From Pseudobutyrivibrio sp. (lineage in GTDB: Bacteria > Bacillota > Clostridia > Lachnospirales > Lachnospiraceae), in assembly GCF_015057185.1 (NCBI RefSeq), contig NZ_SVEV01000002.1, positions 62,001 through 126,000 of the forward strand: a stretch of 64,000 bases of DNA, written 5' to 3'. Of this stretch, positions 57,965-64,000 are shown one piece after another. Positions within the stretch are counted from its first letter, which is position 1. Each line of letters starts with the position of its first letter. A program made the position numbers and the translations under genes. The notes below the pieces were generated by a model. It saw only the letters and a list, made by a program, of their open reading frames with translations, was not told the DNA's origin and made no database searches.

Positions 57965-58867
57965 CTACTCCAAACCCATCGCTATTCCATATAAAGAACC
58001 ATTTCTAATATCAAAGGTTATATATTTTTCGCCATCTGAGTATTTCAGCAGTATACTTCCATTTTCGTGTTGAATAGACAAAGACTTACCTGTCGATGAA
58101 GTGTATGTGTTGTTTGTATCGTTTATTTCATCAACTGATAGTGGACAGGAGATATTTGCCAATAGACTGTTTATATCATCTCCAATTTTTATAGAATCAG
58201 AGCAAGTAATACTTGAATCATTAACAGCAATAAAAGATATAATATTTGTATCAACCGGGGCAGAGAATAGATAACCAAATTCCATTTCGTCATGACCGCT
58301 ATTTGGATTATCGAAGTAAGGCATTGAATATACTGTATCGTACGTATCTTCGTTCATTAAATTTGATTTATAGTCACTACGGCTACTGTAGGCCGCTTGG
58401 GCTTCATCTATTGTCGATTGACCCAAAGAAATACTATCAGCAGTAAATGAAATTATGAGAGAATCTACCCAGTCTGCGTCTTCTGAAGAGGATGGATTTG
58501 ATTCATTACTGTCGTTATTTAATCGTTTTATTTGATTGATTTTATCTAAGATTACGTTAGAACCAGTTAAATCATAACCGTTGTTTAAAATCGCCAATGC
58601 ACTCTCAACATCATCTTTGCCAATATATGCATCAGCCAAACCAATGTATGCATTTATACTCATATCATCAATTTTCAATGCTTCTGTGTATGCTGCGATA
58701 GCATTGTCGTAATCCTGTTCTTCTAAATATTTGCCACCAAGATCCAGATATTTATCTATGTCATTTGAATTAGACTTGGATAAAAAAGCAAAAATCCCAC
58801 AAATCAATAATATTAGTATGGCAATTACAATAATAATTATTTTTATCTTAGAATTGGTGATAGGCAT
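57965..58867 (-). CDS. Membrane-anchored TPR protein
   Basis: TM then LDLGGKYLEEQDYDNAIAAYTEALKIDDMSINAYIGLADAYIGKDDVESALAILNNGYDLTG. Confidence 0.8.
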   Translation of the reverse strand: MPITNSKIKIIIIVIAILILLICGIFAFLSKSNSNDIDKYLDLGGKYLEEQDYDNAIAAYTEALKIDDMSINAYIGLADAYIGKDDVESALAILNNGYDLTGSNVILDKINQIKRLNNDSNESNPSSSEDADWVDSLIISFTADSISLGQSTIDEAQAAYSSRSDYKSNLMNEDTYDTVYSMPYFDNPNSGHDEMEFGYLFSAPVDTNIISFIAVNDSSITCSDSIKIGDDINSLLANISCPLSVDEINDTNNTYTSSTGKSLSIQHENGSILLKYSDGEKYITFDIRNGSLYGIAMGLE

Positions 58868-58978
58868 ATAATTAAGCTCCTTTGAATCTCAGATTATTAC
58901 ACATTGTTTATCAACAACATTCTACCATATGGGTAGTAATAGATGTTATGAAAAAACAAAGGATTATTTTGAAGTGTG

Positions 58979-59217
58979 GTGTGGCATAACTACATGACCT
59001 ATTTCGGAAAGTTACGTGGAAATGCAGTTAACCTAATAAGATACACGTAGTTTTTCATTCAGAATATAGATGTAGACCTAATATATCGATATATACATAC
59101 TCACATGTGTATTTGTGTGTCGCAATACGGATAATTTAATCCGAGATAATACTCACTTAATCCATTTTACGCAGTTCTCTACGTGTATAATCCCTAATAT
59201 TTTAAATATCCACGTAG
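58979..59217. repeat. Intergenic element copy B (see 46591-46841)
   Basis: Same ordered blocks as copy A; inverted repeats TACGTG...CACGTA (59013-59049) and CTACGTG...CACGTAG (59179-59217). Confidence 0.55.
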
Positions 59218-59252
59218 ACATAAAAAATAACATGGGTTTTAGAGAAGGAATA

Positions 59253-59282
59253 AAGAAAAGCCACCGCACCGGTGGCTTTTCC
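59253..59282 (-). terminator. Intrinsic terminator of the chemoreceptor gene
   Basis: AAAAGCCACCG-cac-CGGTGGCTTTT. Confidence 0.85.
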
Positions 59283-59296
59283 TGTATCATCCTAAT

Positions 59297-61351
59297 CTAC
59301 GATTCGATATTATCTAGAATTTTTTGAGAAGCATCAATTGTAAATCTAGTTAAATTATCATTGATTGTATCAACTGCATTAGATACTGATGTTGCAGCCA
59401 TTGCAACCTTTTCACTGGAAGCGGCAACGTCCTTGGATGCTGCTGTAACAGTATCAACGTTATTGGCGATTTCCTGAGTGGCTGCTGATTGTTCTTCGGA
59501 AACAGAAGCCATATTTGTAGCAACATCGTTAACCTGACGCATTTGCTCAGCCATGTCATTGAGAGTGGCAGATGCAGCACCAAGCTCAGTGGTAATCTCT
59601 AAGAATGTATCTGCAGCGGAGTTGATAGACTCAGCACTATTGTTAATGAGTTCTGTGTTGGCTTCAGACTTCTCAGAAAGGTCCTTTACTCTGTCGGACA
59701 TTTGCTTGATAATATCTGCAATCTGATTTGTTGCATCAGCAGAGTTGTTTGCCAAAGCTCCGATTTCAGTCGCAACAACGGCAAAGCCTTTACCTGCTTC
59801 ACCAGCTCTAGCTGCTTCGATACTTGCATTCAATGATAATAAGTTGGTTTGAGAAGAAATAGAGTTAATCAAATCAACTATCTGTGTAATCTGCTGAGCA
59901 GCGTCATCAACACTAGCTACCGCATCAGCCATATCGCTCATAGAAGCAACGATATGATCCATTCCTTCAGAAACAGACTTCATATCCTGCTGACCAACAT
60001 CAGCCTTCTCTACTAAATCACGCATAGTGGCTTCAATCTGTTCCTCGTCATTTGTAACATCAGCAATTGTCTGTGCAAGAATAGTGGCATTTTCTGCTAC
60101 CTCTGTTACCGCATGTGCCATATGGTCGATATTTTCACTAATCTGATTCATTGAAGCAGATTGATTATTAGCAGCAGACTCCAAATCTTCTGCCGTATCC
60201 TTTGAGGTTTGTGCGTCCGCAAGAAGATTGTGTGAAACAGTTTTGATTTCGTTTAGACTATCACGCATTCCATTTACGAAATCTCCCATGGCAGTATTCA
60301 TAAACGCAATCTCATCGTCGCCTTTAGATGAGATATCAACGGTGAAATCACCATTAGCAATCTTTTCGATATTCTCAGTAAGTGCTGTGACAGGCTTTTT
60401 AATCATATTTGAAAGAACACGAATCATAACAAATACTACGATTAATACAGCTGCTACAGTAAACACTGCAAGAATAATCATGATTTTATATAGTGTAGCA
60501 AGAACCTCTGGCACCTTTGCAAATGCAATAACTTGCCAATCAGTTCCTTCAACAGTATTAGAAACCATGTAATATCTAGTACCGCCTGCCTTTACTGTTT
60601 TAACAACACCATCTTCTTCCTGAAGGAATGTTTCTGTTCCGGCTAAGAATGAGTCGTTAGGATTATCAGCAATAGAGGTACCACAAACGGATGTATCTGA
60701 ATAGGTTAGAATCAATCCATCATTTGTAATCATCATAACACCGCCAGATTTGTACAGTTTTACATTATTTAATGTTTCTTGAACGCTTCCCATAAATAAA
60801 TCACAGGCGAAACATCCTTCACGTCCATCTTGAAGTTGTACATGTCTGATAACAGTTGCACAAAGTTGACCTGTAACTGTATCAAAATAAGGAACGTCAT
60901 AGTAATAGAACCAGGAATTATCAAAGCCCATGGCCTCAATGTACCAAGGCTTTTCGGTAATGCCGTCCATTTGGAATGTAGGGTCAGAAGGATAGAAGAA
61001 TGAGCCATCCTCTAATGCTAAGTATGCACCAGTAGGAATCATATCGTAACGTCCTACGGTCTGCATGAGGTAGTCCATAATCTGCGAATCATCTTCGAAA
61101 TTTAAACGTTCAACAGAATCTGCAATACCATTTAGATAATAGAATGTGGAATTTAATTCTCTATTAACCATTCCTGCATCAGCAGAAACTTCGTTCTTTA
61201 GAGAAGTATCAATCAGGTCAATAATCATGTTGTAGCCGAATCCTGTTGCTATACCTTCGGCTAAAAGAGTACTAAGTACAAGCAAAGTAGCAAATACAAG
61301 AGTAAGTCTCTTGCTGATAGCTTTAGGTGCTTGTTTCTTTGTTTTGGACAT
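59297..61351 (-). CDS. Methyl-accepting chemotaxis protein
   Basis: Two TMs flanking a Cache-like sensor, HAMP, and hairpin tip [44 protein letters not shown]. Confidence 0.95.
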   Translation of the reverse strand: MSKTKKQAPKAISKRLTLVFATLLVLSTLLAEGIATGFGYNMIIDLIDTSLKNEVSADAGMVNRELNSTFYYLNGIADSVERLNFEDDSQIMDYLMQTVGRYDMIPTGAYLALEDGSFFYPSDPTFQMDGITEKPWYIEAMGFDNSWFYYYDVPYFDTVTGQLCATVIRHVQLQDGREGCFACDLFMGSVQETLNNVKLYKSGGVMMITNDGLILTYSDTSVCGTSIADNPNDSFLAGTETFLQEEDGVVKTVKAGGTRYYMVSNTVEGTDWQVIAFAKVPEVLATLYKIMIILAVFTVAAVLIVVFVMIRVLSNMIKKPVTALTENIEKIANGDFTVDISSKGDDEIAFMNTAMGDFVNGMRDSLNEIKTVSHNLLADAQTSKDTAEDLESAANNQSASMNQISENIDHMAHAVTEVAENATILAQTIADVTNDEEQIEATMRDLVEKADVGQQDMKSVSEGMDHIVASMSDMADAVASVDDAAQQITQIVDLINSISSQTNLLSLNASIEAARAGEAGKGFAVVATEIGALANNSADATNQIADIIKQMSDRVKDLSEKSEANTELINNSAESINSAADTFLEITTELGAASATLNDMAEQMRQVNDVATNMASVSEEQSAATQEIANNVDTVTAASKDVAASSEKVAMAATSVSNAVDTINDNLTRFTIDASQKILDNIES

Positions 61352-61482
61352 ATTTCATCCTCCATTTCATAGTGCAAAACCAAATTGTATGTTGAGTATA
61401 CAGCCTTGAAATGAAGAAACTGTGAAATAACTATATAGATAAAATAAAATCTAATATATAGCAAAATTTGTGTGTTAGTCTG

Positions 61483-62487
61483 TTAGACGGAGCACCTTTT
61501 TACTAGTCGAGTGTCCACTTGTAGTTTTACATTTGGTTGTTTATTGTTGCTGATTTTTTGTATCAATATATCTGTTGATATTTGCCCTATAAACTTTCTT
61601 GAAAATGCTATTGAACTAAGAGAGGGGTTTAATAAATGGCAAAATTCTATATTGTCAAATCCTACAATGCCAACATCTTCAGGAATGCGATATCCCTTGG
61701 CAAGCAAAGCCTTCATAGTTCCTATAGCTAATAAATCATTGTCGGCGAAGTAGCAATCTGCGATTGGACCGCCACTTTCTAAAATAGACATGAAGTCAGC
61801 AAAAGCTCCATCAATTGATGGTGATATTTTTTGAATTATAGATTGTGAATAAGAAAGCCCATTATCCTCCAATGCTTTTTTAAATCCAATTTCCCTATCA
61901 ATGAAATTATTGAGTCGTATGCTTGATGCTAAATAACCAGGTTGTTTTTTTCTCATTTGAATAAGATAGTTTGTAGCAGCATAGCTTCCTTGAACATTGT
62001 TTATACTTACACGAGAACAATCAACACAGTCTAAAGGACAGTCGAGTAAAACCATAGGTATTTTTAAGTTAGTAAATTGTTTTACAATTTTTTCTGATAT
62101 AGAAGTGCCTAGCAGAAGAATGCCATCTACAGGATTGAGGCGAATATCTGCTATACAATCATCTAAAGAATTATCATTAGGATTAATCTTTATAGTGTTG
62201 AGTTTACAGTTGTTCTTCTGACACATTTCGGTAATTCCATCTAACATTTCCACAGAAATGATATGATAATCTAATGCTACAGGAAACTCTTGGTAAATGA
62301 TAAAAATAATATTAAGCTTATTTGAACCGTTATATTTTCTTTTAAATTCATAGCCATGTTTTTCTGCATAGGCTAATACTAATTCTCTAGTTTCTGAACT
62401 TACGCCAGGTTTATTATTTAATGCTAATGAAACGGCAGACGGAGACAATCCAAGTCCTTTTGCTATTTCCTTTGATGTAATACTCAT
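61483..62487 (-). CDS. LacI family transcriptional regulator
   Basis: N-terminal HTH MSITSKEIAKGLGLSPSAVSLALNNKPGVSSETRELV; periplasmic-binding-like C-terminus. Confidence 0.93.
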   Translation of the reverse strand: MSITSKEIAKGLGLSPSAVSLALNNKPGVSSETRELVLAYAEKHGYEFKRKYNGSNKLNIIFIIYQEFPVALDYHIISVEMLDGITEMCQKNNCKLNTIKINPNDNSLDDCIADIRLNPVDGILLLGTSISEKIVKQFTNLKIPMVLLDCPLDCVDCSRVSINNVQGSYAATNYLIQMRKKQPGYLASSIRLNNFIDREIGFKKALEDNGLSYSQSIIQKISPSIDGAFADFMSILESGGPIADCYFADNDLLAIGTMKALLAKGYRIPEDVGIVGFDNIEFCHLLNPSLSSIAFSRKFIGQISTDILIQKISNNKQPNVKLQVDTRLVKRCSV

Positions 62488-62599
62488 ATCTTATCCTCAA
62501 CAATTAAATAATTTAGTAAAATTCAACTCAATAATATATATCTATTTAGTAAATTTCAAGCTATGTTTTAGACAGATATTTTTTTAGGAGGGATTTTTT

Positions 62600-64000
62600 A
62601 TGGAAAAAGTAAAACGTCAAGCATCGATTTTATTGATTGTTTCAATCATATTGATGCTTATCAGTGGAATTGTTGTTTCATTGGTGCAAACAAATTTTGG
62701 TCATGTAACTGTTAAACATTTGTATTGGGAAACTGAAGCAGGAAGGGCTATTAGTGCTAATTTATACATTCCAGATAATGCTACAGCAGACAGCCCTGCA
62801 CCAGCAGTAGTTACAAGTCATGGATATCTTAATAACAAAGAAATGCAAGATATTAACTCTGTTGAATTATCAAGAAGAGGATATGTAGTTCTGGCTATAG
62901 ATCAGCCTGGATGTGGTCAGTCGGATATTGGTGATTATGCTAATGAAAATGGTTCAGGATATGATTTCGTAGGTGTATATCAGGGGGTATTAGAGTTATC
63001 AAGATTACCTTATGTAGATAAGGATAAAATTGGCATTACTGGTCATTCAATGGGAGGAATGTCATCTAACCTGGCGATTTTAGAGGATAACCAGAATGAA
63101 ACTCCAATGATTTCTGCAATCCTTTTGAATTGTATCGATGCCATGTATGTGGAAGCGGATACAATGGGTGGACTTGCAACAGCAATGGGAATTGGTTCTG
63201 ATTATGTAAATAATTATATGTCTCGTGATGTGGGAATAATTGCTTGTAAGTATGATGAATTTTTTCATCAAACATATACAGAAGATGGTAGCGTGTTGCA
63301 AGCACCTTACTATATGACAGATAGCAATTTTGCTCAATCGTTTTTATATTTTGGAGAGAATCCAACAGGGTTAGAGACAAGGAATTCAGAAACCATCTAC
63401 CACGAAAATATCGATGGAGAGGATGCAATACGTGTTATATACAATCCAGCACAAATACATCCTTGGTCACATTTTTCTAAGAGATCAGCTACAGCCACAA
63501 TAGAATTTTTCAATGAATGTTTTGGCTATCCAGTGAAAATTTCTTCTGGAAATCAGATATGGCAAATTAAAGAAGCATTCAATCTTGTAGGTCTCGTTGG
63601 AGTAGTTTTATTTATTGTTTCTTTTGTAACATGTATGCTATTTACCAGAACATTTGAGGTGTTGAGAGCAAATGAAGTAGCAGTGGCACGAAAAGCTAAT
63701 AAACAAAGTATCAAATGTTATATTGGGGGAGCGGTAATTAGCACAATACTTGCTGCTTGTACATATCAGCCAATTGTAGAATTTGGTAAAAATCTACCTT
63801 TTACTGAGCAGCCAATGATATTTGGAATAGCTCTCTGGGCTGCCTTTAATGGTGTTATTACTATAATTACACTATTTGTTTCATCTAAATTATCTTCTGA
63901 AAAGATAGATTTGGTTGATTGTGGAGTAATTATTTCTAAGGAAAAGATTATAAAGACAGTATTGCTTGGAATAGTAACCGTTATTTGTGCTTATTTATGC
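62600..64000 (+). CDS. Alpha/beta hydrolase with TM segments (3' truncated by window end)
   Basis: Open frame to window end, not in track; PAVVTSHGYLNNKEMQD..., GHSMGG nucleophile elbow. Confidence 0.8.
   Translation, partial: MEKVKRQASILLIVSIILMLISGIVVSLVQTNFGHVTVKHLYWETEAGRAISANLYIPDNATADSPAPAVVTSHGYLNNKEMQDINSVELSRRGYVVLAIDQPGCGQSDIGDYANENGSGYDFVGVYQGVLELSRLPYVDKDKIGITGHSMGGMSSNLAILEDNQNETPMISAILLNCIDAMYVEADTMGGLATAMGIGSDYVNNYMSRDVGIIACKYDEFFHQTYTEDGSVLQAPYYMTDSNFAQSFLYFGENPTGLETRNSETIYHENIDGEDAIRVIYNPAQIHPWSHFSKRSATATIEFFNECFGYPVKISSGNQIWQIKEAFNLVGLVGVVLFIVSFVTCMLFTRTFEVLRANEVAVARKANKQSIKCYIGGAVISTILAACTYQPIVEFGKNLPFTEQPMIFGIALWAAFNGVITIITLFVSSKLSSEKIDLVDCGVIISKEKIIKTVLLGIVTVICAYLC

Noticed and set aside
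1-64000. Search for rRNA, tRNA, phage structural genes, intact transposases and integrases
   Set aside because: None recognised by eye; absence should be confirmed with tRNAscan, Infernal and HMM searches.

Overview
Low-to-moderate GC Gram-positive chromosome segment, most like a Lachnospiraceae/Butyrivibrio-type Firmicute (inferred from protein style, not searched). Main blocks: (1) 0-9.4 kb housekeeping: ABC-2 permeases, zinc-ribbon protein, AraC regulator, glycogen phosphorylase, VanW-like protein. (2) 9.5-26 kb: thymidine kinase, then a cell-surface polysaccharide locus (Wzm/Wzt-type ABC exporter with a Wzt C-terminal domain, FkbH-like HAD protein, RgpF-like multidomain protein, GT2 protein, UDP-glucose dehydrogenase), interrupted by a GDPD gene, a multi-hairpin element and a ~0.7-kb imperfect palindrome. 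(3) 26-46.5 kb: a Tad/Flp-type pilus locus embedded with two Ser/Thr kinases, an FHA protein, a PP2C phosphatase and TPR/WG proteins. (4) 46.5-59 kb: an accessory region with duplicated TPR/YD-like genes, a MATE transporter plus single-module C-A-T-R NRPS cassette apparently inserted next to a truncated TPR gene copy, a RelE/ParE remnant, an N-terminal-only prepilin peptidase and an HTH-MNT/HEPN toxin-antitoxin pair. (5) 59-64 kb: chemoreceptor, LacI regulator, alpha/beta hydrolase (cut by the window end). The best candidates for undescribed biology are the structured non-coding elements (palindrome 15898-16605, five-hairpin element 14642-14853, leaders of glgP and the UDP-glucose dehydrogenase gene), the phospho-signalling Tad locus, and the NRPS cassette. 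No database search or folding program was run. Family names come from motif recognition.
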